From contig NZ_RJKR01000012.1 of the NCBI RefSeq assembly GCF_003752025.1, positions 186,001 through 250,000 of the forward strand: 64,000 nucleotides of DNA, written 5' to 3'. The DNA comes from Curtobacterium sp. PhB115 (GTDB taxonomy: Bacteria; Actinomycetota; Actinomycetes; Actinomycetales; Microbacteriaceae). Positions 23,328-33,439 of the stretch are shown here, piece by piece; position 1 is the stretch's first letter, and every line of letters begins with the position of its first letter. The notes below the pieces were generated by a model that was not told the DNA's origin, made no database searches, and saw only the letters and a program-made list of their open reading frames with translations. Made by a program: the position numbers and the translations under genes.

Positions 23328-25604
23328 TTGACCGACAACAACTCCACCCAGGTGGAGATCCCCAGCGACCTGCGCGCCCTCCGACTGCCGGAACTCCAGC
23401 GCATCGCCTCCTCGCTCGGCATCACCGGGCTCTCCAAGCTCCGCAAGGGCGACCTGATCGCCGCCATCGAGGACAAGCGCCCCGTCACCGACGAGGCACC
23501 GGCAGCAGCAGAGGCAGCAGCACCGGCGGCGTCGCCGGCCGCGTCGCCCGTCACCGAGCAGCCCACGCTGCCCGAGCCCGCAGCGTCCGGCGCTGCAGCC
23601 CCGGAGACCGCTGCACCCGCAGCGGCACCGGTCGTGGACCCCGAAGCGCCCGCCGCTTCGTCCGCTGCCGCCGCCGACACCGAGCCGGCCGCGCCGTCGC
23701 GTGCCCGTCGTTCGCGCCGCGCCTCGTCCGGTGGCACCGTGAACGCCGGCCCGACCTCGGCCGCCGAGCACACCAACGCCGGTCACACCGGCACCGAGGA
23801 CCTGCTCGCCGGGCTCGACCAGGTGCGTGCCGAGAAGGACGCCCAGGAAGCCGCCACCCAGACCGGCGGGCAGCGTCGTGGCCGTGGTCAGCGTGGCGCC
23901 GACCAGCAGGCCAAGCAGCAGAACGAGTCGGCCGAGCAGCAGACGCCGACCTCGGCCCCCGCGCAGGCGGACCAGCGGGCGCAGGACGCCGACGGCGAGT
24001 CCCAGGACCAGTCCGGCGACCAGAGCGACCAGAACGACCAGAACGACCAGAACGACCAGCAGGGTGACGGCGGTTCGCGTCGCGGCCGTCGCAGCCGTGG
24101 TCGCGGCCGTGGCCGTGGACAGAACGGCGAGAACGGCGAGCAGCAGAACGGCGACCAGAACGCCGGTCAGCAGCAGGGCCAGAAGCAGAACAACGGCGAC
24201 CAGCAGAAGGGCGAGGCCAAGCAGGGCGACGCGAAGCAGGGCGACGCCAAGCAGGACGACCGCGCCGAGCAGAAGCAGCAGGCGGCCGCCCAGCAGAAGC
24301 AGAACCAGCAGAAGCAGAGCCAGCAGCAGAACCAGCAGCAGGCCGCCGACGAGAGCGAGGGCGGCCGCAGCCGTCGTCAGCGTGACCGCAAGCGCGGCCG
24401 TGGCGGCCAGAACGACGACTTCGAGCCCGAGGTCACCGAGGACGACGTCCTGATCCCGATCGCGGGCATCCTCGACGTCCTCGACAACTACGCGTTCGTC
24501 CGCACCACCGGGTACCTGCCGGGCCCGAACGACGTCTACGTCTCCCTCGGCCAGGTGAAGAAGTACCACCTGCGCAAGGGTGACGCCGTCGTCGGCTCGA
24601 TCAAGCAGCCGCGGGACAACGAGCAGCAGAGCCGCCAGAAGTACAACGCGCTCGTCACCGTCGACTCGGTCAACGGCCAGACCGCGGACGAGGCAGCAGC
24701 CCGTGTCGAGTTCTCGAACCTGACCCCGCTGTACCCGAACGAGCGCCTGCGTCTCGAGACCGAGCCCTCGAAGGTGAGCACCCGCATCATCGACCTCGTG
24801 TCGCCGATCGGCAAGGGCCAGCGCGGCCTGATCGTCTCGCCGCCGAAGGCCGGCAAGACCGTCGTGCTGCAGGCCATCGCCAACGCCGTCGCGAAGAACA
24901 ACCCCGAGGCGCACCTCATGGTCGTCCTCGTCGACGAGCGGCCCGAAGAGGTCACCGACATGCAGCGCACGGTGAAGGGCGAGGTCATCGCCTCGACCTT
25001 CGACCGTCCCGCCGAGGACCACACCACCGTCGCCGAGCTCGCCATCGAGCGTGCGAAGCGCCTGGTGGAGCTGGGCCACGACGTCGTGCTGCTGCTCGAC
25101 TCGATCACCCGTCTGGGCCGCGCGTACAACCTGTCCACCCCGCCGTCGGGCCGCGTGCTCTCCGGTGGCGTCGACTCCGCGGCGCTCTACCCGCCGAAGC
25201 GCTTCTTCGGTGCGGCGCGCAACATCGAGGACGGCGGCTCGCTGACCATCCTCGCCACGGCGCTCGTCGAGACCGGTTCCAAGATGGACGAGGTCATCTT
25301 CGAGGAGTTCAAGGGCACCGGCAACATGGAGCTCCGCCTCAACCGGCACCTCGCCGACAAGCGGATCTTCCCGGCCGTCGACGTGAACGCCTCCGGCACC
25401 CGTCGCGAGGAGCAGCTGCTCTCCGCCGACGAGGTCAAGATCACCTGGCGTCTGCGTCGTGCCCTGGCGGGTCTCGACCCGCAGCAGGCCCTCGAGATCG
25501 TGCTGCGGAACCTCAAGGAGACGCAGTCGAACGTCGAGTTCCTGGTGCAGGTCCAGAAGTCGGTCCCGACAACCGGCGGCTCGCACAACGGTCACCAGGA
25601 GTAA
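23328..25604 (+). CDS. rho: Transcription termination factor Rho with long basic/Gln-rich insert
   Basis: 758-residue hexameric RNA helicase that ends transcripts; Escherichia coli Rho is 419 residues. Domains: Rho_N SAP-like segment (about 12-48), a low-complexity insert of roughly 310 residues (about 50-360) with Ala/Pro-rich, then Arg-Gly and Gln/Asn/Asp-rich parts, the RNA-binding cold-shock-like domain from about 373 (DVLIPIAGILDVLDNYAFVR), and the ATPase with Walker A PPKAGKT near 505 and Walker B VVLLLDSITRLGRAYN. Such inserts are known in high-GC Actinobacteria and can bind RNA or phase-separate. A nine-base unit (GACCAGAAC) repeats four to five times at 24018-24059. TTG start with ribosome site GAAAGGA. 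Followed closely by prfA. Confidence 0.97.
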   Translation: MTDNNSTQVEIPSDLRALRLPELQRIASSLGITGLSKLRKGDLIAAIEDKRPVTDEAPAAAEAAAPAASPAASPVTEQPTLPEPAASGAAAPETAAPAAAPVVDPEAPAASSAAAADTEPAAPSRARRSRRASSGGTVNAGPTSAAEHTNAGHTGTEDLLAGLDQVRAEKDAQEAATQTGGQRRGRGQRGADQQAKQQNESAEQQTPTSAPAQADQRAQDADGESQDQSGDQSDQNDQNDQNDQQGDGGSRRGRRSRGRGRGRGQNGENGEQQNGDQNAGQQQGQKQNNGDQQKGEAKQGDAKQGDAKQDDRAEQKQQAAAQQKQNQQKQSQQQNQQQAADESEGGRSRRQRDRKRGRGGQNDDFEPEVTEDDVLIPIAGILDVLDNYAFVRTTGYLPGPNDVYVSLGQVKKYHLRKGDAVVGSIKQPRDNEQQSRQKYNALVTVDSVNGQTADEAAARVEFSNLTPLYPNERLRLETEPSKVSTRIIDLVSPIGKGQRGLIVSPPKAGKTVVLQAIANAVAKNNPEAHLMVVLVDERPEEVTDMQRTVKGEVIASTFDRPAEDHTTVAELAIERAKRLVELGHDVVLLLDSITRLGRAYNLSTPPSGRVLSGGVDSAALYPPKRFFGAARNIEDGGSLTILATALVETGSKMDEVIFEEFKGTGNMELRLNRHLADKRIFPAVDVNASGTRREEQLLSADEVKITWRLRRALAGLDPQQALEIVLRNLKETQSNVEFLVQVQKSVPTTGGSHNGHQE

Positions 25605-25607
25605 CGC

Positions 25608-26690
25608 GTGTTCGAGTCGGTGGCAGGGCTGCTGGCGGAACACGAGGACCTGACGCAGCAGCTGTCGGACCCCGCGCTCCACGCCGATGCGGCCCGCGCG
25701 AAGAAGGTGAACCGGCGCTACGCCGAGCTCAACCAGATCAAGTCCGCGTACGAAGCCTGGCAGGCGGCGGGGGACGACCTCGCCGCCGCCCAGGAACTCG
25801 CACGTGAGGACTCGGCGTTCGCGGACGAGGTCCCCGGGCTCGAGGAGCAGCTGTCGGAGCGCCAGGAGCGTCTCCGCCGGCTGCTCATCCCGCGCGACCC
25901 GGACGACGGCCGTGACGTCATCATGGAGATCAAGGGCGGCGAGGGCGGCGAGGAGTCGGCGCTGTTCGCGGCCGACCTCCTGCGGATGTACTCGCACTAC
26001 GCCGAGACCAAGGGTTGGAAGGTGGAGCTCCTCGAGCGCACCGAGTCCGACCTCGGTGGCTACAAGGACGTCCAGGTCGCGATCAAGTCGAACACGACCG
26101 ATCCGTCCCAGGGCGTCTGGGCGCACCTGAAGTACGAGGGCGGCGTGCACCGCGTGCAGCGTGTGCCGCAGACCGAGTCGCAGGGCCGGATCCACACCTC
26201 GACCACCGGCGTGCTGGTGTTCCCCGAGGTCGACGAGCCGGAAGAGGTCCAGATCAACCAGAACGACCTCAAGATCGACGTCTACCGGTCCTCCGGCCCC
26301 GGCGGGCAGTCCGTCAACACGACGGACTCCGCGGTCCGCATCACCCACCTGCCCACGGGCATCACGGTGGCGATGCAGAACGAGAAGTCGCAGCTGCAGA
26401 ACCGTGAGGCCGGCATGCGCGTGCTCCGTGCACGCATCCTCGCGCGTCAGCAGGAGGAACTCGACGCGATCGCCTCGGACGCGCGCAAGTCGCAGATCCG
26501 CGGGATGGACCGTTCGGAGCGGATCCGCACGTACAACTTCCCGGAGAACCGCATCGCGGATCACCGCACCGGGTACAAGGCGTACGACCTCGACCGCGTC
26601 ATGAACGGCGCGCTCGAACCCGTCATCCAGTCCGCCATCCAGGCGGACGAAGAGGCACGTCTGGCCGCCATCGGCGACCAGGACGCCTGA
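25608..26690 (+). CDS. prfA: Peptide chain release factor 1
   Basis: 360-residue class I release factor that reads UAA and UAG and triggers peptide release. Seen: the catalytic GGQ in [17 protein letters not shown], and the stop-codon tripeptide region [15 protein letters not shown], where PQT stands in the position of the PxT motif (PAT in Escherichia coli). That marks it as RF1 rather than RF2 (SPF). GTG start 3 bases past the rho stop, so it is co-transcribed. The next gene encodes PrmC, the methylase of this GGQ glutamine. Confidence 0.96.
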   Translation: MFESVAGLLAEHEDLTQQLSDPALHADAARAKKVNRRYAELNQIKSAYEAWQAAGDDLAAAQELAREDSAFADEVPGLEEQLSERQERLRRLLIPRDPDDGRDVIMEIKGGEGGEESALFAADLLRMYSHYAETKGWKVELLERTESDLGGYKDVQVAIKSNTTDPSQGVWAHLKYEGGVHRVQRVPQTESQGRIHTSTTGVLVFPEVDEPEEVQINQNDLKIDVYRSSGPGGQSVNTTDSAVRITHLPTGITVAMQNEKSQLQNREAGMRVLRARILARQQEELDAIASDARKSQIRGMDRSERIRTYNFPENRIADHRTGYKAYDLDRVMNGALEPVIQSAIQADEEARLAAIGDQDA

Positions 26691-26695
26691 TCGGT

Positions 26696-27592
26696 GTGAC
26701 CGGACTGGAGGCCCGTGGCGGCTCTGACGGGCCCGTCACGTTCGCCGCGGATCGCCTGCTCGAGCAGGCGGCCGCGGCGCTCGTCGCCGCCGGCGTCCCG
26801 ACGCCCCAGGTCGACGCCGAGCTGCTGCTCGCGTGGGCGACCGACACCTCCCGCGGTGCGGTCCAGGCACGGGCGATGATCGGGGGCGCCATCGCCTCAG
26901 AGCACGTCGAGCGCTTCCGGCACGCCGTCGCCCGTCGGAGCACCCGCGAGCCGCTGCAGCACATCACCGGGCAGGCGTACTTCCGTGCGCTGACCCTGGC
27001 GGTCGGACCGGGCGTCTTCGTGCCCCGGCCGGAGACCGAGGGCGTGGTGCAGTTCGGCATCGACGCGCTCCGGGCGGTGGCCGTCCCCTCGCCGATCGCG
27101 GTCGACCTCGGTTCCGGCAGTGGCGCCATCGCGATCGCCATGGACACCGAGGTGCCGAACGCCGTGGTCTACGCCGTCGAACGCTCGCCCGAGGCCCTGC
27201 CCTGGACCCGGCGGAACATCGACGCCCACGGCGGTACGGTCCGACTCGTCGAGGGCGACCTCGCCGACGCGCTGCCCGAGCTCGACGGCACGGTGTCGGT
27301 CGTCGTGTCGAACCCGCCGTACGTCCCCGACGACGCGGTCCCGGTCGACCCCGAGGTCCGCGACCACGACCCCGCGATGGCCCTGTACGGCGGCCCGGAC
27401 GGTCTCGATGCGGTCCGTGCCCTCGCCGAGACGGCGTGGCGGTTGCTCGTGCCAGGGGGAGTGCTCGTCATCGAGCACGCCGAGCCGCAGGGCGCCGGTG
27501 TCCGCGACGTGCTGGCGCGTCGGGGGTTCCGGACCCCGGAGACGCACGTCGACCTCACCGGGCGCGACCGAACGACCACCGCCACGCGCTAG
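26696..27592 (+). CDS. prmC: Release factor glutamine N5-methyltransferase
   Basis: 298-residue S-adenosylmethionine-dependent methylase that modifies the GGQ glutamine of release factors. Seen: N-terminal helical domain, TREPLQHITGQAYF near 80, SAM loop VDLGSGSGAIAIA near 138, and the catalytic motif VSNPPYVPDD near 203. The GTG start at 26696 lies 5 bases after prfA, the usual prfA-prmC pairing. The first codons run through a GACTGGAGGCCCGTGG sequence like the intergenic GCCTCC repeat family, so the extreme N-terminus may be repeat-derived. Confidence 0.94.
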   Translation: MTGLEARGGSDGPVTFAADRLLEQAAAALVAAGVPTPQVDAELLLAWATDTSRGAVQARAMIGGAIASEHVERFRHAVARRSTREPLQHITGQAYFRALTLAVGPGVFVPRPETEGVVQFGIDALRAVAVPSPIAVDLGSGSGAIAIAMDTEVPNAVVYAVERSPEALPWTRRNIDAHGGTVRLVEGDLADALPELDGTVSVVVSNPPYVPDDAVPVDPEVRDHDPAMALYGGPDGLDAVRALAETAWRLLVPGGVLVIEHAEPQGAGVRDVLARRGFRTPETHVDLTGRDRTTTATR

Positions 27593-27598
27593 ACGGAC

Positions 27599-27620
27599 GC
27601 GAGCCGCGCCTCCAGGCCGG
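27599..27620. repeat. Half-site of the GCCTCC repeat family
   Basis: The sequence at 27599-27620 with core GAGCCGCGCCTCC lies between the converging prmC and HAD genes. Its reverse complement recurs with about one mismatch at 18135-18156 upstream of lysA. A single arm without the partner arm. Confidence 0.5.
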
Positions 27621-27628
27621 TGACGGGT

Positions 27629-28294
27629 CTACGCGACCGGAGTCGCCGTCTGATGCTGCGACACGACGAAGGCGCGGACGTGCTCGCGCAGGTCCGTGTC
27701 GTGCTCGACGAGGACGGCGTGGATGCCGACGCTCCGAGCGCCCGCGATGTTCTCCGGCATGTCGTCGGCGAAGAACGTGCGGTCGGCGGGGACGCCGTGG
27801 TGTTCGAGCGCGCGGCGGAAGACCTCCGGCTCGGGCTTCCTGGCGCCGAAGTTGCTCGACGTGTCGAGGTGCTCGCCGAACAGGTCGGGCAGGGACGGCG
27901 CCCAGCGGTGGATCCACCGGCCGGCGAGGGGACCGTTGTTGGTGAGCAGTCCGACACGCCCGTGCTCGGAGGCGATCCGGACGGCCTCGATGCGCTCGGG
28001 CAGCTCCGTCATCGCGGAACCGCGGATCCGGGCCCACTCGGCCTCGGGGACGTCGCACTCCATGGCCTGCTCGAACGCGGCGAGGTAGGCGTCGCCGTCG
28101 GCGAAGTGACCGGCCTCGGCGCGCATCTCCTGGCCGCAGTCCCACCAGCGCCGCCGGAGCTCCACGAACTCGTGTCCGGTGAACTCGGAGAGTGCGGCCA
28201 TCCGCACCTGCCAGTCGTACCGGACGAGCACGTCGTCCATGTCGAAGAGGAAGAGGAGCGGGGGCGCTGGGGTCTCGTTCACGATGTCCTCCAT
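27629..28294 (-). CDS. HAD-superfamily hydrolase
   Basis: 221-residue phosphatase-like protein. Seen: motif I FLFDMDDVLVRY at 15-26 with nucleophile Asp and general acid Asp two residues on, motif II LLTNNGP, and motif III region FFADDMPENI with the acidic pair. It has a helical cap after motif I, giving subfamily I (HAD-IA) like 2-haloacid dehalogenase or epoxide-hydrolase-type HADs. The substrate cannot be read. ATG 28294 lies in a 25-base divergent gap with tsaC; the GATAGT box 8 bases upstream suggests a leaderless transcript. Confidence 0.8.
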   Translation of the reverse strand: MEDIVNETPAPPLLFLFDMDDVLVRYDWQVRMAALSEFTGHEFVELRRRWWDCGQEMRAEAGHFADGDAYLAAFEQAMECDVPEAEWARIRGSAMTELPERIEAVRIASEHGRVGLLTNNGPLAGRWIHRWAPSLPDLFGEHLDTSSNFGARKPEPEVFRRALEHHGVPADRTFFADDMPENIAGARSVGIHAVLVEHDTDLREHVRAFVVSQHQTATPVA

Positions 28295-28319
28295 TGTGTC
28301 GCACTATCATCGTCGAGTC
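28295..28319. promoter_or_regulatory. Compact bidirectional promoter between HAD gene and tsaC
   Basis: The 25-base gap has overlapping -10 boxes on both strands: TATCAT (28305-28310, plus, 9 bases to ATG 28320) and GATAGT (28303-28308, minus, 8 bases to ATG 28294). Both messages would be leaderless or nearly so. Confidence 0.5.
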
Positions 28320-28994
28320 ATGGCATCCCGATACGACTGCACCGACTCCGACGGGCTCCTGACCGGGATGCGGCTCGCACGTGCCGCCCTCGGGCGCGGA
28401 GAGCTCGTCGTCGTCCCCACCGACACCGTCTACGGCCTCGCCGCGGACGCCTTCAGCGCGACTGCCGTGCAGCGCCTGCTCGACGCGAAGGGCCGGACCC
28501 GGCAGTCGCCGCCGCCGGTGCTCATCCCCGGTCCGCCGACCCTCGACGCGCTCGCGAGCGACGTGCCGCAGCAGGTGCGAGACCTCGTGGCCGAGTTCTG
28601 GCCAGGCGGGCTCACCGTCATCCTGCGCGCCCAGCCGTCCCTCGACTGGGACCTCGGCGAGACGCGGGGCACGGTCGCCCTGCGGATGCCGGACTCCCGG
28701 ATCGCGCTCGAGCTCCTGCAAGAGGTCGGACCCCTCGCCGTCTCGTCGGCGAACTCGACCGGCGACCCCGCTGCGATGGACGTCGACGACGCCGAACGGA
28801 TGCTCGGCGACAGCGTCGCGGTGTACCTGGACGGCGGCGCGATCGGTGCGCACGACGGCTTCGAGGCCTCCACCGGCTCGACGATCGTCGACGCCACGGG
28901 GCTGTCGGACGGCGGCAAGCTCCGCATCGTCCGGCACGGGGTGATCTCCGACGACGAGATCATCCGGGTCGTCGGAGCCGACCTCGTCACATGA
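28320..28994 (+). CDS. tsaC: L-threonylcarbamoyladenylate synthase (TsaC/YwlC/Sua5 family)
   Basis: 224-residue enzyme that makes threonylcarbamoyl-AMP from threonine, bicarbonate and ATP, the first step of t6A modification at tRNA position 37. Seen: basic and small-residue entry GELVVVPTDTVYGLAADAF at about 28-46, and later WPGGLTVILRAQP, VALRMPDS, and VSSANSTGDPA, all family motifs. No C-terminal Sua5 domain, so the short TsaC-type. The stop overlaps the start of the WecA-like gene as ATGA. In related Actinobacteria this gene commonly follows prmC, as here apart from the inserted HAD gene. Confidence 0.94.
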   Translation: MASRYDCTDSDGLLTGMRLARAALGRGELVVVPTDTVYGLAADAFSATAVQRLLDAKGRTRQSPPPVLIPGPPTLDALASDVPQQVRDLVAEFWPGGLTVILRAQPSLDWDLGETRGTVALRMPDSRIALELLQEVGPLAVSSANSTGDPAAMDVDDAERMLGDSVAVYLDGGAIGAHDGFEASTGSTIVDATGLSDGGKLRIVRHGVISDDEIIRVVGADLVT

Positions 28995-30217
28995 AGTACT
29001 ACCTGCTCGCGGGGGCGATCGCCGCGGTCGTGAGCTTCCTGGTCAGCTTGCTCGTGTGGAAGCTCGGCCTGAAGTACAAGTGGTACCCGAAGGTCCGCGA
29101 GCGGGACGTGCACCGCACGCCGACGCCGCGGCTCGGTGGGATCGCGATGTACATCGGGGTCATCGTCTCGCTGCTCGCGGCCTGGTTCCTGTTCCCGTCG
29201 ATCGCGGGGACCGACTACTTCCGGCTCGTGTTCTCGGAACCCGGCCGCGTGCTCGCGGTGCTCGGGGGAGCGACCATCATCGTCGTGCTCGGTGTCGCCG
29301 ACGACATCTGGGACCTCGACTGGATGACGAAGCTGGCGGGGCAGATCATCGCCGCCGGCATCCTCGCGTGGCAGGGGGTGGCGATCGTGTCGCTGCCGAT
29401 CGGCAACACGCTCGGCGTCGGGTCGTCCTACATGAGCCTGATCTTCACCGTGCTGGCGGTGGTGCTCGTGATGAACGCGGTGAACTTCATCGACGGGCTC
29501 GACGGCCTGGTCGCCGGGGTCGCGATCATCGCCGGCGGGGTGTTCTTCCTCTACACGTTCTTCATCAACCGCGTGGTCGTGCAGACCGAGTTCTTCTTCA
29601 ACCTGCCGTCACTGCTGACCGCGGTGCTCGTGGGGGCGTGCTTCGGCTTCCTGATCCTCAACTGGCACCCCGCGAAGCTGTTCATGGGCGATGCCGGGGC
29701 ACTCCTGGTCGGGTTCCTGATGGCGACCAGTGCGGTGTCCGTCACCGGCAACATCGACCCAGCGGCGGTCCAGACACGCCAGGCGCTCCTGCCGGCCTTC
29801 ATCCCGATCCTGCTGCCGTTCGCGATCCTGATCGTCCCGATCCTGGACTTCGGGCTCGCGGTCACCCGGCGGTTGAGCGCCGGCAAGTCGCCGTTCTCCG
29901 CCGACCGCAAGCACCTCCACCACCGCCTGCTCGACATGGGGCACTCGCACTTCCACGCCGTGCTGATCTTCTACGCGTGGACCGCCACCGTCGCGGTCGG
30001 GTGCCTGCTGTTCCTCTTCGTGGACTGGTACTGGGTCGTCGTGTTCGTCGCCGTGGGCTTCACCGTGTGCGCCGTGGCCACGTTCGCCCCGCTCGGTCGC
30101 AAGCGCACCGAGATCGCCGCCCAGACCGCCAACCGTTCCGCCGCCGTGGTGGACGCCAGCCTCGACCCGCTCGACCGGGCCGCCAACGACCGCACGATCC
30201 CAGGAGACATCACGTGA
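28991..30217 (+). CDS. MraY/WecA-family glycosyl-1-phosphate transferase
   Basis: 408-residue integral membrane enzyme with about 10 to 11 spans that transfers a sugar-1-phosphate (usually GlcNAc-1-P) from a UDP-sugar to undecaprenyl phosphate. Seen: HRTPTPRLGGIAMY near 36-49, the Asp pair VADDIWDLDW, catalytic VNFIDGLDGLVAGV, KLFMGDAGALLVGF, and the cytoplasmic DRKHLHHRLLDMGHSH that marks the WecA/TagO group rather than MraY. It would start a cell-wall-linked glycopolymer. Start ATG overlaps the tsaC stop; stop overlaps the next gene (GTGA). Confidence 0.93.
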   Translation: MKYYLLAGAIAAVVSFLVSLLVWKLGLKYKWYPKVRERDVHRTPTPRLGGIAMYIGVIVSLLAAWFLFPSIAGTDYFRLVFSEPGRVLAVLGGATIIVVLGVADDIWDLDWMTKLAGQIIAAGILAWQGVAIVSLPIGNTLGVGSSYMSLIFTVLAVVLVMNAVNFIDGLDGLVAGVAIIAGGVFFLYTFFINRVVVQTEFFFNLPSLLTAVLVGACFGFLILNWHPAKLFMGDAGALLVGFLMATSAVSVTGNIDPAAVQTRQALLPAFIPILLPFAILIVPILDFGLAVTRRLSAGKSPFSADRKHLHHRLLDMGHSHFHAVLIFYAWTATVAVGCLLFLFVDWYWVVVFVAVGFTVCAVATFAPLGRKRTEIAAQTANRSAAVVDASLDPLDRAANDRTIPGDIT

Positions 30218-30705
30218 CCGCACCGAACGCGCTCGACCACGTCCGGCCGGTGTTCCGCCGCATCATCACCTGGGGCGCGATCCTCGCCGTCGCACTGGCG
30301 GTGGTCGGGGGAGTCGTCGGGTTCCTCGTCGCCGGTGGCCCCGGCCTCGTCGGCGGGCTGCTCGGCGCCGTGCTGAGCGTCGTGTTCCTCGGCCTGACCG
30401 CGGTGAGTGTCCTCGTCGCGCTGCGGGTCTCGAAGGGCCAGATGATCTCCGGTGCGTTCTTCGGCATCGTGATGGGCACCTGGATCCTGAAGTTCATCCT
30501 CTTCATCGTGCTGCTGGTCCTGCTCAAGGACCGCGACTGGGTCGACTTCCCGGTGCTCGCGATCGTGATCATCATCGGGGTCGTGGGGTCGCTCGTGATC
30601 GACGTCGTCGCCGTGGCGAAGGCCCGCATCCCGATCGACGTGCAGCTGCCGGGCGACGGGGGAGCCGCCTCCGGGAAGCCTGGGAACGACGACCCCGCCA
30701 TCTGA
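30214..30705 (+). CDS. Small membrane protein at the atp operon head (AtpI-like position)
   Basis: 163-residue protein with four predicted membrane spans: about 20-38, 42-65, 75-100 and 110-132. The N-terminus ALDHVRPVFRRIITWG is basic and the tail GAASGKPGNDDP is polar. It lies between the WecA-like gene (GTGA overlap) and atpB, the place where many bacteria have atpI (UncI), a small membrane protein that helps c-ring assembly. It resembles AtpI in size and topology, but I see no sequence signature that proves it. 107 bases with a hairpin and possible promoter separate it from atpB. Confidence 0.6.
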   Translation: MTAPNALDHVRPVFRRIITWGAILAVALAVVGGVVGFLVAGGPGLVGGLLGAVLSVVFLGLTAVSVLVALRVSKGQMISGAFFGIVMGTWILKFILFIVLLVLLKDRDWVDFPVLAIVIIIGVVGSLVIDVVAVAKARIPIDVQLPGDGGAASGKPGNDDPAI

Positions 30706-30710
30706 GAGGC

Positions 30711-30742
30711 CGGGAAGCCTCTCGCACCTGATAGGCTTCTCG
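30711..30742 (+). promoter_or_regulatory. Hairpin with embedded TAGGCT box upstream of atpB
   Basis: GAAGCCT at 30714-30720 and AGGCTTC at 30733-30739 form an inverted repeat extendable to 10 pairs with one wobble. The second arm contains TAGGCT (30732-30737), a possible -10 box of the atp operon. It could be a terminator, an operator, or both. Confidence 0.4.
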
Positions 30743-30806
30743 GAGTCCGCCACCGGAGCCTTTCGCTCGGGGCGGGCGAGCCTCCACAACGTCCACCATC
30801 GCGTGC

Positions 30807-30812
30807 CATGAT
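30807..30812 (+). promoter_or_regulatory. Second candidate -10 box CATGAT before atpB
   Basis: CATGAT ends one base before the GTG at 30813, too close for that start to be used. It would make a short leader with the ribosome site CAGGAGAC and a CTG at 30840, favouring the later atpB start. Confidence 0.3.
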
Positions 30813-32535
<1,723 letters not shown>

Positions 32536-32537
32536 GC

Positions 32538-33332
32538 ATGCGCAGCGCGACCAGAGAAGCACTCGCGTCCACCAGGGCGGTGCTCGCCGACCTCGGCAGC
32601 AGCGCTGACCTGGCCGTGGGTGCCGAGATCCTCGCCTCCGGGCGTGCGATCGCCGGTGCGCCGCAGCTGCTCGGGCTGCTGTCCGACCCGACGGCCGACG
32701 CGGCCGGCAAGAAGGTCCTCATCGACCGTGTCTTCGCCGGCCAGGCAGCGGCGACGCGTGCGGTCCTGACCGCGGTGGCCGGCTCGCGCTGGTCCTCGCA
32801 GCAAGACCTGCTCGCCGGCATCGAGGACGCGGGCATCCGCGCCGTCGCCGCCACCGCGGGTCCGGACTCCTCGATCGAGTCTGAGCTGTTCGCCTTCGAG
32901 ACCGCCGTCCGTTCGGACGCCGGCCTCGAGCTCGCGCTCGGCACCAAGCTCGGCAGCCCGGAACAGAAGGGCGCGCTCGTCGAGCGGCTGCTCGGCGCCA
33001 AGGCGTCGCAGCAGACGATCACGATCGTCTCCGCGCTCGTGCAGCAGCCCCGCGGCCGCCGCATCGGCGAGATCGTCCGCGATGCTTCGCGCATCGTGGC
33101 CGAACAGGCCGGCAAGCTCGTCGCGACCGTCGTCACGGCCTCGGCCATGACGGCCGCCCAGTCCGCCCGCGTCGCACGCGGCCTGGCTGAGCGCTACGGC
33201 AAGGACATCAGCATCAACCAGGTCGTCGACCCCTCGGTCGTCGGCGGGGTCCGGGTGCAGATCGGCGGCGACGTCATCGACGGCACCGTGTCCACGCAGC
33301 TCTCGGAGCTCCGGCTCCAGCTCGCCGGCTAG
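32538..33332 (+). CDS. atpH: ATP synthase F1 subunit delta
   Basis: 264-residue stalk subunit that links b to the top of F1. Longer than the Escherichia coli protein (177 aa), as is usual in Actinobacteria, because of an extended N-terminal helical domain. Seen: helical N-domain, and the C-terminal family signature [29 protein letters not shown] only 2 bases past the atpF stop. Followed by a 107-base gap before atpA that may hold an internal signal; no clear hairpin is seen there. Confidence 0.95.
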   Translation: MRSATREALASTRAVLADLGSSADLAVGAEILASGRAIAGAPQLLGLLSDPTADAAGKKVLIDRVFAGQAAATRAVLTAVAGSRWSSQQDLLAGIEDAGIRAVAATAGPDSSIESELFAFETAVRSDAGLELALGTKLGSPEQKGALVERLLGAKASQQTITIVSALVQQPRGRRIGEIVRDASRIVAEQAGKLVATVVTASAMTAAQSARVARGLAERYGKDISINQVVDPSVVGGVRVQIGGDVIDGTVSTQLSELRLQLAG

Positions 33333-33439
33333 GCGTACGGTCGAAGCCGCTCCTCCCAAGTCCACAACGGGAACTGCCGAGTCCGGCAGCGTCACCCTCT
33401 CGGAGCCGAAGGGCCCCGGAAAACCACAAGGAAAATCCC

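Noticed and set aside
23136-26564. Minus-strand open frame of 1142 codons opposite rho and prfA
   Set aside because: The translation is Leu/Val/Arg-rich mirror sequence of known genes; rho and prfA on the plus strand are certain.
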